Shown here: positions 13,576 to 25,883 of the stretch, piece by piece
Layout: the number at the start of each line of letters is the position of its first letter
Numbering within the stretch: position 1 is the first letter of the stretch
From: Malachius bipustulatus
Lineage: Eukaryota > Arthropoda > Insecta > Coleoptera > Melyridae
Assembly: GCA_910589415.1 (NCBI GenBank)
Contig: OU342630.1
Coordinates: forward strand, 47,834,012 to 47,898,011
Direction: 5' to 3'
Length of the DNA stretch: 64,000 nucleotides
Notes under the pieces: model-generated
The model's database searches: none
Told to the model about the DNA's origin: nothing
What the model saw: the letters and a program-made list of their open reading frames with translations, nothing else
Program-made: the position numbers and the translations under genes

Positions 13576-16228
13576 GGGGAGACCGGTGTCGATTGTAACA
13601 GGTGTCAAAAGTAACACGACCGATAACAACGCCATCTCTTTCAATTATGATAAACCGCACATGTGAAGCATAGCCAACCCCGATCCGGCTTTGTGGTATT
13701 CAGTTAGAATGAATTTTGCGAGCGCGCCGTACGATTTGTGGACAAATGTGTAAAAACCGTTGAAAAAGTAAATAAATGGGGCAACAAAAATTGTTTGTTT
13801 AAAGTTCGATGTGTTTCGATTGGCAATATTTAAAGGTAAGTGTAGGCTGGAGTGTAGTTTCTTGTTGTGGTCCCCTGTTTTGCTTAAAAAAATACAGAAA
13901 TGTGAATAACTTTTTTTAATGTTATGGGGTGTCGGTTGTAACACATGCTACGGTGTCGATTGTAACATGTTACAACTGACACCTATAATTCCTTTATGAA
14001 CTTATATTTTCTTCTTTATAGTTCCATTTGAAAAATGGTGAAACCCAGACCAAGAAAGACCGAAAGAGGACTTATACCTAAAGTTATTTATGAAGAAGCA
14101 GCAAGAAAGGTGATTGATAATGAATAATCTGTTAGACAAGTAGCTAAGAATTATGGAATGTGTCATGTTTCGTTAAATCGCTTCGTAAATGCTTTACGTA
14201 ACAACTTACAACCTAAGGTGGGATACAATCCTTACAATAGGGTATTTACTTTACTGCTGAGCAAGAGTTACAGCTAGTAAGATACTGTGAAAAAACTGTC
14301 GATTTGTACTTTGGGCTTACTACAAAGGATCTTCGTAAACTAGCATTTCAGTTTGCATCTGCTAACCGGCTTAACTATCCTCAAAAATGGAATGATGTAG
14401 AACACGCTAGTGAAGATTGGCTCTCAGCTTTCCTGAAAAGAAATCCTCGCTTAACACTTCGCACCCCACAAGCAACCAGCCTTGCAAGAGCCATGAATTT
14501 CAATAAAGAGAACGTCTCCAACTTTTTGAATAAACTGGCAACTGTATTGGAAAGACATTCTTTTGAACCACAAAATATTTACAATATTGATGAGACTGGT
14601 GTCACCACGGTTCAAAAGCCAAGCAAGGTAATAGCGAAAAAGGGGACCAAGCAAGTGGGATCAGTAGCATCTCAAGAGCGTGGGACACTTGTTACGCTGT
14701 GTGTGGCTGTAAACGCAGTTGGTAACGCAATTCCGCCAATGTTTATATTTCCCCGGTTACATTTCAAGGACCATTTTATTAGAGATGGGCCCATTGGATG
14801 CATAGGGCGAGGAAATAAGTCCGGATGGATGCAAGATAATGAGTTTCTTGACTTTATGAAACACTTTGTGAAACATTCTAAACCCAGCGAGACTAACAAA
14901 GTTCTAGTTTTATTGGACAACCACTCTTCGCATGTGTCCATTCCCTTGATAGATTATTGCAAAAATAATTTTATAACATCATTGTCATTTCCCCCACACA
15001 CCTCCCACCGACTCCAACCACTAGATCGAGGGGTATATGGTCCTTTTAAAAAATATTTTAATAACTCTGCAGATCAATGGATGAAAAATAATCCAGGAAA
15101 GCGCATGACCATTTATGATCTACCTTCGGTTGTCAAAGCATCACTTCCTCTAGCCACTACGCCATCAAATATTCTAGCTGGTTTCTCTTGCACCGGCATT
15201 TGGCCTTTTAACCGTGAAATATTTCAAGATAGTGATTTTCTACCATCTACTGTAACTGACAGATCACTAGATAACGAGCATGAAAACGAAACAAAGTCAC
15301 CAACAGTTAAACCTTCCAATTTAAACGACAGTAGTCGGCCAGGACCATCGACAACAAAGGACACTACTCCTTCGCTACAACCAGGACCATCGACAGCCAG
15401 AGACACTATTCCTTCGCCACAGCCAGGACCATCAACAGCTAGAGACACTACTCCTTCGCCTCAATCACAACCGACGGTATTGATTACACCTGATGTTCTG
15501 AAACCATTACCTAAAGCAGATCAGTCTAAATCCAGGATAGGGGGCCGAATAAAACGAAAAACTACTAACCGACACACCAGAGAAAATCTTAATTGAACAG
15601 CAAAATTTGAAGAAAAAAATTCAAGTAAAAAAGAAAGTTTGCCACGATGATGCAATAAAATCAGCAGGTTTCAAAACCGATAAAATTAGGAGCAATAGAA
15701 TGAAAACTTTCAAAAAAAAGCCAGTATAAAGTTACTCTTCCAATTCTTCCGATTCTTCCAATGATGACACTTTCTGTTTAATGTGTTCTGGACCATATTC
15801 TACGAGCACAGAAGATTGGATACAATGCAAAACATGCAAAGAATGGGCACATGTAAACTGCACAGATAAAAGCCCTTTTTACGTTTGCATAAACTGCAAT
15901 TCGGATAACGACTAACAAATTTTTTTGTAAGTTTTTTGTAAGTTGCGAAATAAATAAATTGATTTTCCAGTAAAATATTTTTTTTATGAAGCTTTCTTAT
16001 TTTTTGCATCATTATACATGGTTGTTACAATTAACACCACCCTTGTTACTAGCCATTTAAAAAGTCGTTCAGTTTTAAAAGAGCAAAATTATTATAAGTT
16101 TAAATTCCAAAAAACTATAACCAACTTAGTACACATTCATAAAAAAGTAAAATCAACTTTTCAAAAAGTAAGATTAACTAAAGAAAAAATAAAAACTCAA
16201 TTTTGTTACAATTGACACCGGTCTCCCC
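13576..16228 (+). mobile_element. pogo/Tigger-type DNA transposon (2.65 kb)
   Basis: The 25-bp terminal inverted repeats at 13576-13600 and 16204-16228 differ at one position and begin GGGGAGACCGGTGTC. They are flanked on both sides by TA (13574-13575 and 16229-16230), the target duplication expected for Tc1/mariner/pogo elements. The TIR core GGTGTCGATTGTAACA is iterated inside the left end at 13928-13944, 13952-13967 and, inverted, 13968-13983. It occurs again near the right end at 16023-16038. These are probable transposase-binding sites. The internal gene is broken, so the copy is not autonomous. Confidence 0.88.
14035..15915 (+). pseudogene. pogo/Tigger (jerky-like) transposase with PHD finger, broken
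   Basis: A start codon at 14035 opens a helix-turn-helix N-terminus (SVRQVAKNYG, about 14128-14157). A TAA interrupts it after about 30 codons and a frameshift lies near 14245. The frame then stays open to 15596. The DDE domain shows NIDETGV, VLLDNHSSH and HRLQPLDRGVYGPFKKYF; 35 residues separate the last two catalytic aspartates (DD35D). GFSCTGIWPFN follows. A Pro/Ser-rich linker holds three PGPST..DT.PS repeats (about 15340-15465). After a frameshift near 15590 and a stop near 15728, a C-terminal Cys/His module (C-x2-C, CKTCKEWAHVNC, C-x2-C) ends at 15915; this is a PHD-type finger, as in many insect Tigger transposases. The protein would cut and paste DNA in the nucleus. At least four lesions make it non-functional. 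Confidence 0.9.
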
Positions 16229-16399
16229 TACTCCAAAAATAAGTAATCTTGATTTTTCACTTTTTTCAGAGTACATATTTTAGCAACGACAAAAGCTATC
16301 CTAAATTTATTTACAGATTACAAATCATCATCAAATTCTCCCCAACTTTGCTTATCTAACTGACTCTGCATCTAGCAAAATAAAAATGTTTTTTGTATT

Positions 16400-18550
16400 G
16401 AGAGTAAGATTTTGGAAGCCCTGTATGTATATCGTTTAATGGCAGAAAGGAGTCTTGATAGCATTGCAACTTTCCAATTTCCTGATTCCAATAATTTTAG
16501 CATTCTTATAACTGAAACAAACATTTTTTTTTTTAAAGATAATTAAAAATGTAAGAATTCACTTAAGTACATAAAAAAAACTTACTTAGCAGAAAATTTA
16601 TCCAGAAAACAGGTCACCTGCATATATCGAAAGCTTAATTCAATTTTCCAAAGACTGGTTATCTTTATTTTCCATTTTCTCACACGGGAGATCAATTTCG
16701 AATGATCGACAACGTACAATCTTCCTACATCTCAATATATTTTTTATGAGCACAAAGCCAAATGACATGAAAGTAGAATTCCCGGGAAAAATTTTTGGGA
16801 GTTCTGCAATTCATTCTATCCATAACTCCCGCAGAAGCCTTCATCTAATCGTCTAGTGAATGTGAAAATACCGCAAGCAGAGCCATAACGGAGTGAAGGA
16901 ATGTCAGTAGATATTCCATGCTAGTGCATTATAAATGATCACTTAATTCGGGCGATTCCTCTAAATGATTTTTTAATGGAATGACATTACACATTATCAG
17001 ATACACGGATCTGAGGTGGCAGCGGAGGCTTCTGATTCCCACGTCTCCTTACCTGCACGGTGAGATACTGCGGAATGTCTTTTCATGGTCTTTTCTCTTC
17101 ACAATGTTGCCTAATATCCTCCAGATAATGCGCGTAAAAAGCCGAAATTATATTACCGTAATATGGGAATATTTCACATCGACTCGGATGTGTGGAACAT
17201 TTCACACTTTTTTATGACGGTCTTGTAGATTTTAAGAAAGTAGCAAATTATATACGTCATGGTGTCGCATATCAAGAACAGCCTCAGACTCGTTTAGAAG
17301 GTTTTTTAACATCTTTGTGAAGTTTCTTAATTATTATACTTTAAAAATTATCGTTACGAAATTCTCTACACATGTCATGTTGTTACTGATTTATTAGCGC
17401 TTTGTTGAGAACTTATCGTAATTGGGTATAATAAACAGCGCTGTTTAATGAATTAAGCATGCAGTTTCTTCAAATATGGAATATTGATGAAAAACGTACT
17501 GAATAGCAGCAGCAGTTCACCTTTTTCCAATACAATTTTATAGATGGAAGGGCGTTTATACGTATAAGTTTATCTATAATCGCCTGGACTTAGGTCTGAT
17601 TCATGAGTGAGGTTCATAAAATGATAATATAAGAAATGTATATTTTTGATAAATTTGACTATACTAAGTATAGGTATAAGACAAAAAACAATTTTAGGTA
17701 GGTACAGGACTTCATCAGTTTATAGAATATAGGTACCTGTTTTAAGGAATAAAAGTTCCCATACACATTACGTCCGGAAACGAATATAAAAAAAGATAGA
17801 GGGTGTTGAAAAGATTTTTTTTTAATTATTCAGTTGCGGTTTTCTGAACAAGAGAACAGAATGTTTGTTCTTCCTTGGTTGAACGATGTCTGTCGCAGTT
17901 TGACTTATAAACATAGAAATAGAATGTTTTCCATGCACTGTAAAGTATTGAGAAATACTGAAGATATGTTTTTTCTCTTAAATTTCTACAACCTCTTTTG
18001 CTCTAAACTGTTTCCGAACATTTATGTTATTGGAATTTTTCTTCTTTAAAAAACATCTTCTGCAAACGGTGAAGTCCTGCTAAAAAAAGCGAAATACCCT
18101 GTATACATTATAGTGTGATATATGGATATCTCCTTTATTAAGATACAGAAATAAAAACGTTTCCTTGAGGAAAATTTCCTCTCGTTATGGTTTTCCATAA
18201 TAACCACAAAAAAAGAAAATGTGCAATGATCTTGCGTGACTGTTGAGGGGAGTAAATGCGCCTATGATGTCTTGACAACATGCAATTGAAATTTGGTTTT
18301 CTCGTCCAAATAATTGCTGTCCTGCACACAAGTGAGAATGTTTTTTATATTGGCGACTTTTGATGTACCATTGATCTAGAAAATCAATTTTTTGTCATTG
18401 CGATTCCCTAATTTCCCCAATAAATATGGTCTCAGTTTCAAGATGACCCGAAATTTTATAAATCGGTTGAAAAAAAGAAAAGTTACCACTAAAAAAAATC
18501 ATGTACTTATATTCATGGTGGCTATAGAAATGATAAGGAAAATTTTTGCT
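16400..18550. other. No recognisable gene
   Basis: This is AT-rich sequence with a CACCCTGTA-like remnant near 18096 and scattered TAGGTACCTA words near 17695-17740. No supportable coding sequence is seen. Confidence 0.45.
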
Positions 18551-18667
18551 ACTTGGTGAAGCATTCGTATATATTTTCGTTCAGTTGAAGTTTAGAGACC
18601 ACGGAATAGACAACCCGGATAAAATAACGGTGAGTATTCGGTAGGTACGCAGGGCAATTCAATTTAC

Positions 18668-18754
18668 CTGTTATCATGATGAGTGTTTGATCAGCGATTG
18701 GCGGCTGAACTGTTGATCTCAAAGAGCCTCGGCAGGTGGCTCGGACACAGCGGG
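18668..18754 (-). other. Exon-like segment (87 nt), unassigned
   Basis: On the minus strand a pyrimidine-rich stretch ending in AG precedes 18754, and CAG/GTAAAT follows 18668, a good acceptor and donor. One frame is open (RCVRATCRGSLRSTVQPPIA and onward), and base composition is richer in G+C than its surroundings. I do not recognise the protein. It may be a host exon, or chance. Confidence 0.22.
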
Positions 18755-19680
18755 CTGTTATGACAACAGCAGGTATCCAGAACATGATCTCTTTAATTGC
18801 TAACGCTACTAATGGTAAATTATCTCATAAAGATGGGTTTATATATACTTATACAGAGACGATCTGTTTATTATTTTATATCGAATGCTTGATATTGGAA
18901 GTCTGTAGGGTGTCCATGCAAGGTTAATTATTATACTTGCAATTTTAAGAACAAATGGACTGTAATAAATGCAAAATGTAATATAAAACAAGAAAAAATT
19001 GGTCATTATTACCCAGTCTCATGAACAATTATGTGTTTTTATTTTTTTAAGACAATTTTTATGGAGTTTCAATAATTAAAGATTTTTATGTGTCATGCAG
19101 AAAATATTTCAGAGGCCGTAAATTACGTCAAATGGTACGTAAAGTTTATTAAATTTTGGCTTTAGACCATTAATATTATATATCATTGACATCGTGAGGC
19201 TATTCATTGGCATTAATATGTCCTACTGGAATTAATATAAAACAAAATTATTAGCACCATCAGAGTGTGTGTTTATTTACAAGTGTTGCTGGGGATGCTG
19301 TGCGAGTTTTACTGGAGATTTGAAGCTGAAAGCTAATATTAATACAGAAAAACTTTAAATCGTGCAGTGTGTACCTAATCATCGTTCGAAAATATGAACT
19401 TTAGTAGGTATAGGTATGGGTCGTTTCAGCTTAACACTATGACGTCATGAATGACATTATCTGTATATCACAATTCACGTTCAACTCTGAACGTGTGACG
19501 ATATATTTTGAAGCGAAAACTATGAGTGTAAATTTTATATTTTGAAGTAATATAGTCGGATTAATCCGAATGAAAATTACTATCAAATTATCACTTTCAG
19601 CATAATTTATGAATAAAACAAACGATTGCATTGGTTGATTTAATGATTATATTCATTCAAAAATGTTATTAAAAGTATCT

Positions 19681-19715
19681 TGTCGACTGGTTTCGGATGT
19701 TAATCCATCCTCAGG
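19681..19715 (-). repeat. Penelope-like terminal motif (hammerhead-like core)
   Basis: The minus strand reads CTGAGGATGG, then a short palindromic spacer, then CCGAAACCAGTCGAC. The CTGA-N-GA ... GAAAC arrangement resembles the hammerhead-ribozyme-like motif reported at the ends of Penelope-like retroelements. The stem II pairing is poor, so the motif may be decayed. No reverse transcriptase is seen next to it. Confidence 0.35.
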
Positions 19716-19729
19716 ACATTTGTCTGTTT

Positions 19730-20600
19730 TACAATAATCGCAGCCGAGCAGTAGTAAAAGAACATACAAACAGATATTCCAAAATATAACAAAATTTAGC
19801 AAGATGTAAAAAATGGCTTGAGACATGGTTCAGAGAAAAAATTTTGACTTATAATTATTTTGACCAAAATACTCATAAATTACACGTAAGCGAAAACATG
19901 AAAAGTATAAATATTTAAACCCTTTTCCAAGTGAAATCTTGAAGTTAATGAATATGATAAAGTAAAATTAATATGATTATGACAACTAACAGACAGTATA
20001 TAAGGCTAAGTAAACGGGCAGATTTCTGGAGCAGTTTCTAGAAAAGGTATCAACCGTACGTGTAAAATATAGCGATTAGTGATTATTGGCATGAAAGGAA
20101 TTACAAAAATGTTAATAAAAGTTATTAAAATATATTTTTTGATATAAAATTATAAAGTTATTTAAAATTTGTATCAAAAGCTGTCCCGTTAGCTTCATGG
20201 ACCTTTATAATACTGGCTGTAAGTATTAATAATTTTTTCTACTCCCAATCTTTAATATGCATATTAAATATGAATCACCAGTGCTTTAATGGGTCTCATT
20301 AAGATACAAATTTTCATTAAAGCATTGGTCAAGCTATCCAATGGCAGAGGAGCATTTGCAATCGAATCGGTTCCTTTTCGCTAACAACCGGGTCGGCAAG
20401 CCAACCGAAGTCACAGAGTTGTCATACTCACGACAAAAATTGCCTTGTGATATAAGTTCTGTATTTCTGAAAAAAATTCTGAACGTTTATTTAATTTAGA
20501 ACATAAGTACCTAACATTCAAAGAAAATTTATCAAGATTTTATGTTACCTTAATTAATTTGATAAGTAGGTATATCGTGTAAAAGATAGGAAGATAAAGT
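19730..20600. other. No recognisable gene
   Basis: The sequence is AT-rich. A 52-codon frame from an ATG at about 20341 sits in a GC-richer patch (20340-20440) but lacks a convincing donor site or recognisable domain. Confidence 0.4.
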
Positions 20601-20813
20601 ATTATATTATTCGTGGCGCTCCGTGTTAGTATTCAAAGCGGCAACGCTGCGATCATCGCGTTGCGCAGGTAAACAATATCGTAATTAATAGCTGTCGATG
20701 TTATTAAAATTATTAATTAATCTCAAAATCGAAGCGTAAAATTCGGGATTCGAACTTCGCATAATAAAAATTACGCAGTAGTGAGTAGTGCCCTTTAAAC
20801 TTGATACTAAAAC

Positions 20814-20925
20814 ATGTCTCAGCAGAATAATCTTAGCGACGAAGAGAAAATTTGGTAATATGCGTAAACAAATAGCAAACTATCTTAACCTCAATGATCC
20901 GCAATTGTACACGGGTCATTGTTAA
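20814..20925 (+). pseudogene. Crypton-type tyrosine recombinase, deletion remnant
   Basis: The ATG at 20814 opens 14 codons (MSQQNNLSDEEKIW) ending in TAA at 20856. In another frame, 20860-20925 encodes MRKQIANYLNLNDPQLYTGHC followed by a stop. From memory of the family, the KQIA.YL ... YTGH segment sits just before the catalytic FRR/SAT region of insect Crypton-like (DUF3504-type) tyrosine recombinases. Here the protein stops exactly at that point, so the catalytic Arg-His-Tyr residues beyond are lost. The gene therefore consists of a start joined by internal deletion to a C-terminal scrap. Confidence 0.55.
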
Positions 20926-20965
20926 AATATATAATTTTTTAATATTTTCTATGAAATAAACAAGG

Positions 20966-21106
20966 GTCGTAGAAAAAATAGTGTATGGAACTCGCAGATA
21001 ATGGCTATTAATACCCCATTACACTCGCCTACGGCTCGTATCTTAACCATCATACTCGCGTATTAATAGTCTTCGTTATAAGCTCGTTGCATAATATACT
21101 ATTGAT
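20966..21106 (+). repeat. 3' terminal hairpin block A
   Basis: Conserved outer words are GTCGTAG (20966) and ATAATATACTATTGAT (to 21106). Between them, TAATGGCTATTAATAC pairs with GTATTAATAG ... TTATAA, interrupted by unpaired ACTCG/CTCG segments. The flanks match those of blocks B (33634-33778) and C (42693-42848), but the stems do not. Confidence 0.6.
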
Positions 21107-21301
21107 TGGCAAAGTTAAACGGTGGATCGACGTGAAATACCGATCCCAGAGGACTCCCCGGTAAGTGATGGAGTTCGGTACCCTATTCCTACCAATAAGA
21201 AAAACAAAAATTGTCTACCGCCAGTAAATTTAGAAGGCCTTTTCTAAGGAAATTTTCTATTATTTTCAGTTCTAGAATTTTGAAAATTTTAGAACTCTAG
21301 A

Positions 21302-22168
21302 TATACAGGGTGTCTGCTTAAGGCTGGCCACCGGCTATATCTCGGAAACTAATGGACCTAGAACCTCAAAATAAAAAATTTCCAGACATAAGTGATCACG
21401 AGAAATTCAATGAAAATATTTTCAAGGTGGCCGCGCTTCCGGAAATACCGGAAGTTGACACCTACTTCGTTATTTTAACAGGAACACCCTGTATATTATT
21501 ATATTTTTTAAATGTCTGAAAAAATCGAATACAGGTGGTTGTCACCATTGGAATTTAGAAGGTTAGGTTTATGAGTTATAAACAAGTGAAAATCGAAAAT
21601 TTTCAACTTCAAAGCAGTCTAGAACTAGAACGGCTCAAGATATCCAAAAACGGTTTACATGTCCCTATCCTAACTTTTCACGTTTTATCTCAGTATGTGG
21701 AGTAAATTTTAATACAGGGTGATGAAAATTATCCGATTTTTCATCACCCTGTATTAAATAAAATTTAAACCACATGGTAGGATACTATGTGAAAAGTTAA
21801 GATAGGGACATGTAAACCGTTTTTAGATATCTTGAGCCGTTCTAGTTCTAGACTGTTTTGAAGTTGAAAATTTTCGATTTTCACTTGCTTATAACTCATA
21901 AACCGCTCAATCTAAATTCCAATGGTGAAAACCACCTGTATTAGATTTCTTCAGACATTTAAAAAATATAAAGTTTTACAGGGTGTTTCCGTTAAAATAA
22001 CGAAGTAGGTGTCAACTTCCGGTATTTCCGGAAGTGCGGCCATATTGAAAATATTTTCATTGAATTTTTCTTGATCACTTATGTCTGGAAATTTTTTGTT
22101 TTGAGGTTCTAGACCCATTAGTTTCCGAGATATAGCCGGTGGCCAGCCTTAAGCAGACACCCTGTATA
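21302..22168. mobile_element. Near-perfect foldback element (867 bp)
   Basis: The left end TATACAGGGTGTCTGCTTAA and the right end TTAAGCAGACACCCTGTATA are complementary, and the arms run about 430 bp to a centre near 21735 (GATGAAAAATC palindrome). The two arms differ at only a few percent of positions by eye. It is non-coding. Internal sequence around 21570-21700 (ACAAGTGAAAATCG, GTTTACATGTCCCTATC) is shared with the element at 48444-49316, although their outer ends differ. Confidence 0.88.
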
Positions 22169-22683
22169 GACATCAGTGACACATCAGTTATAACTGAAGA
22201 AAAAATATGCAAATTGTAATTTTTTCCAGTTATTACCTAGTGACTTGAGAAAAAAATCTTTAAATCTGAAAGACCTCAAACAGATTTTTATATCCCAATT
22301 CTTGTACCATGAAATTTGCTTACCCTGTGATGCAACAAAAAATTGCATCGTTTCTCTCGCAGAGTGTATACCCGCCTTGCTTTATTTTCACTGTCTTGTC
22401 GTAAAATTCAATTAAATAAATAAATAAATATATGATCCCATTCCCAAATAGTATGAATAAATTTCCCCTTCAGCTATTCCATGGGTAATCTTCGAGCATT
22501 TTTTTTTCTCTTCATCTTGATCTGTTGACTTTTTTGACAAATGAATGGTTTTTTATGACAAATGATCGTCTTCGCCCTGACAAAAAGACGGTGGAGACAA
22601 AGAGAAGCGGAAACGTGCCTAATCATGGGACACCACAACTTAAATTGCCTCCAGTCACGTGACGGGACCTGAAACGTGCATAG

Positions 22684-22748
22684 TGGAGATGTCGTGCTCC
22701 GATTTCCAGGGAAGCAATCTACCAGAACCGTATGTCATCGATGTTGAT
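22684..22748 (+). other. Exon-like segment, unassigned
   Basis: GTGCATAG precedes and G/GTATGG follows an open frame reading EMSCSDFQGSNLPEPYVIDV. Composition is richer in G+C than its surroundings (22560-22760). The acceptor lacks a strong pyrimidine tract. I do not recognise the peptide. Confidence 0.18.
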
Positions 22749-22813
22749 GGTATGGCCCACTTATAATATACCTTCTGTCAACTTATATGCTATTTTAAAT
22801 ACTTATAATAACT

Positions 22814-23435
22814 AGAGCTCGGATTATATGCAAGAAAAATTACAAAAATATGCAACAAAATGTTGACATTTATGCAAAAATATTCTTGCGCACTATCACT
22901 ATATAATTGACACTTTTTTATATTACAAAGAGTTCCTCCAAACTAATAGGCTTTCTGTTTGACTTTAATGCAATTTAATTGATATAAAAAGATGTTCACG
23001 AAGAGATAGAAAAGGTACTTTCTTAATGAATAGCCACAATTTATACCTTAATCAATAATGTTAGTATAATAATAGCACAAAATACCCTAGTTTTATTGCC
23101 CTCAATCACTTTCAGATGTGGTCAGGTCCATGCATGAATGAATATTTGAATAAATAACACTTTCAAAAGGGTAAAGTAAAATCATACAAATATTAAAAAA
23201 TCCATCAGAACAGGAATCTTTTTAAGCTTATTTTTGGTTTTTATATATTTTGTTGTATATCCACCAATAATTGCCAAAAAAGATATTTATATGGTAAAAA
23301 TAACAAACTATTCAGAAATAATATGCAAGTTTTCGCAAAAAAATTCAGTTCGTGCGAAAAATGCATACTTATACAAAATACAAAATACGTAAGTACCTAT
23401 GCAAAAATATGCATTTTGCATATAATCCGAGCTCT
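22814..23435. mobile_element. MITE with AGAGCTCGGATTATATGCA ends
   Basis: Termini at 22814-22832 and 23417-23435 are perfect 19-bp inverted repeats (AGAGCTCGGATTATATGCA). The interior is AT-rich and non-coding, with further ATGCAAAAATATGC-type words near both ends. I could not identify a clear target duplication, so the superfamily (perhaps hAT) is a guess. Confidence 0.75.
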
Positions 23436-23439
23436 AATT

Positions 23440-25370
23440 ATAACAATGTTATGCGAGAGATATCCAACCTATGAACTTTGACATTTAAGAAAAATCAATA
23501 CTTATTAAATTTATCGAGTGTTAGGTAAATTAAGCTTTAGTATTATTGTATGTAAATGATGAATGAAAAATCAAGTTCATATTCATAGAAGGAAACCAAA
23601 TCTACTTTTTGCATTGCGCTTCAAGCAAATGAACATTTTTTATTTATGCAGGGAGTACGAAGAGTGTCGTTTTTCATTCATGAATTAAGTAATTATAGAT
23701 AAAAAGAGGAAGTTTAATTAGGTAATAGAAATATTGAGAAATAATAATTGATTGTTTTTACAAAGAACATTAAAATGAGTCTAGATACCAATAAAAATCA
23801 TGTTTGAGATATTTTTTATTTATGATGAAATTTAATGAAACATTCAGTAGTTGTCGAAAAACGAATGGAATAGGTAAATTTTCCCAAGTAATACCCAATA
23901 GATATTAATATATTATAAAAGTTTCATATATCTACGCATAAATCTCTTTAAATTCATCTGCTATACATATAGATTTTCCTCCGATAATTTATTACCAATG
24001 CTATTTAATTAATATTTGATGACCTGCAAAAACAATAATAAACGATGTGCAGGAAATTAATGAAAATCAATTTCTTCTCGTATACATGGTGTATAGGAGT
24101 TTTATTTATTAAAGCACTCATATGGCGATACGTGTTGGGATAATTTATTTTAAAAACAAATACGTCCAATCCATATAACATATTAGTTTAATTTCGGTCT
24201 GGTCATAAATTAAAATCAGAGCCTGGCATCGCTGGATATACGTGGGAGGAGGAACTAAATACATATTATGAATCGGCGTTGCCAAAGTTTCAGTTTTTAT
24301 TAATCCTTTAATGCTATACATTAATATACATGTATAGTGAGTTTACTTTGAAATACGAGTCTGGAAACTACGTTTTCTTAGTAATTTATATAATAGGTAC
24401 ATTTATTAAAAAAAGTTCTTTATTTAGGTATTACTAACGAATAGTCAAAATTGTACGGAAAATTTTTAACAAAGAACCCCGCAGTTACTTATTGCATTCA
24501 TAAATTGGTTGTTAGTATACAACCGAATTTTATTTCTGTAAAAATTAATTCAGCTTCAGGGGCTGGTAAGCAGAGTGTCTTTTTGGATGCATCTTCTTGA
24601 GACACCTGTTTATTTTTTTTTTCTTTACTCTAATGGCAAAATGTACCTATTATACTTATAATGATATGAACATAATAAGTATATCATTTATTTTATTATA
24701 TTGAATGATTTTTTTAATGAAATATAAAACAAATTTAATTCAGTTTTTAATCTTGCAATCAAATAACATTTCTTGTATTTGTGCCAAATAATTTGGCAAC
24801 ATTGCGATTGTAAAATTTATTCATTGTCATTTATATTCACTTTGTCGGCACCAGGTTCTATCTTCTTATTAAATACAGGCACCTTTAAACACACATCCCA
24901 TAAACCATTTCTTCATGAGTGTAGAGTTATTCGAACAGGCGCCTGGAGAAAATTGCTTTTCTGAAGATAAACCTGGGGAACTAATAAATATAGGACTGAA
25001 CAAATATTATGAAATAATTAAAATTTTAATGCATACGTAATTACTCTAATGTCGTAAATTAACTTTATTTGTTTTGAGGAAATGAGCTAATGAATATATG
25101 TGATATATGATATTTAGGCTATGCATATGAATAGAAGCCTGCGGAGGAGCACTTTCCAACAAAGCAATGATTTTATCTAAAACCACATACTGAAATGAAA
25201 TAGATTATTGTAAATGAATCATGCACCTACAAAAGATGTGTCAAAAAATAGTACCTACTGATTAATGCGTAAATGATCATGTGAATTTACATTGGAGTGG
25301 AGTTTTTATAAATAGGCGAATTGCAGTGCAGTTGCTATAATAAGTAGGTACAATATCAATATAATAAAGT
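23440..25370. other. No recognisable gene
   Basis: This is very AT-rich. No domains, termini or extended palindromes are seen. The open frame near 24773-24964 is unsupported. Confidence 0.5.
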
Positions 25371-25430
25371 ATGTCGCAGCCTTCTGGTGAATTTGGCCAT
25401 TTCATGAAAAGTCTGGGCATTACATGAAGT

Positions 25431-25569
25431 AGAAGACAGAAGGCAAGTATACTCAACGATTAATTCATAATGAATTGTAGGTCAATGAGTATAAGCACAT
25501 AGAGTGCAATTACTAGCCTGTTAGGTGGGTTCGGAGAATTCCTCCATCGCCCACAACAGTTGTCATGAT
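25431..25569 (+). repeat. Left copy of 139-bp direct duplication
   Basis: It is identical to 25884-26022 except for one base (CCCACAAC versus CCCATAAC). The right copy continues seamlessly into the integrase-related reading frame, so it is the original and this one is the duplicate. The 314 bp between the copies (25570-25883) are GC-richer and unrelated to the integrase. Confidence 0.85.
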
Positions 25570-25883
25570 GGCAGTGCCCGAAACTCCAACTAGAGAGTTT
25601 GCTTCCGCATCCAACAGCAGAGCCTTCCAGAGTACCAAATCAAGCACAGACACGTGTTTCGTTCTACTGGAGCTCATCAGTGTGCTGCATCCGGAGTGTC
25701 TGGAGGATGCTGTCGGATGAACGGAAGCCGGGGCCTCTTAAGGCAAGAATTAACACGGAACTCCGTGTGGTGTAAAATAGAGCGACATCTAGCGGTCAGT
25801 TCAAAGAACTAACCGTGAGTTCACTCTAAATTAATTGCAGTTCCAGACACTACCAAAGCCGGTCGATGACAATCGAATAATGA

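Larger units (their letters stand above)
13268..16375. repeat. Outer palindromic element hosting the pogo transposon
   Basis: Positions 13268-13330 and 16313-16375 are inverted copies (GCAAAGTTGGG and GAATTTGATG on the left, complements on the right). The pogo element at 13576-16228 therefore lies inside an older foldback. Related arms occur at 7872, 59720 and 63720. An inner hairpin at 13467-13562 has arms reading AAGATTCATGGGTTCTAG and its complement. Confidence 0.6.
20633..21106 (+). mobile_element. Crypton-like element remnant A
   Basis: The unit comprises an upstream palindrome (about 20633-20665, GCAACGC ... GCGTTGC), a short start codon frame at 20814, a tyrosine-recombinase fragment at 20860-20925, and a conserved 3' block at 20966-21106 that starts GTCGTAG and ends ATAATATACTATTGAT. 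The 3' block encloses a hairpin including CTATTAATAC and its complement. The same order of parts is found at 32404-33778 and 41780-42848. Most of the gene is deleted. The left boundary is not resolved. Confidence 0.6.

Noticed and set aside
14451..15448. Minus-strand open frames opposite the pogo transposase
   Set aside because: They are shadows of the plus-strand coding sequence and have no motifs of their own.
20340..20498. 52-codon frame MAEEHLQSNRF... as a host exon
   Set aside because: No credible donor follows, the frame runs into AT-rich sequence, and the peptide is unrecognised.
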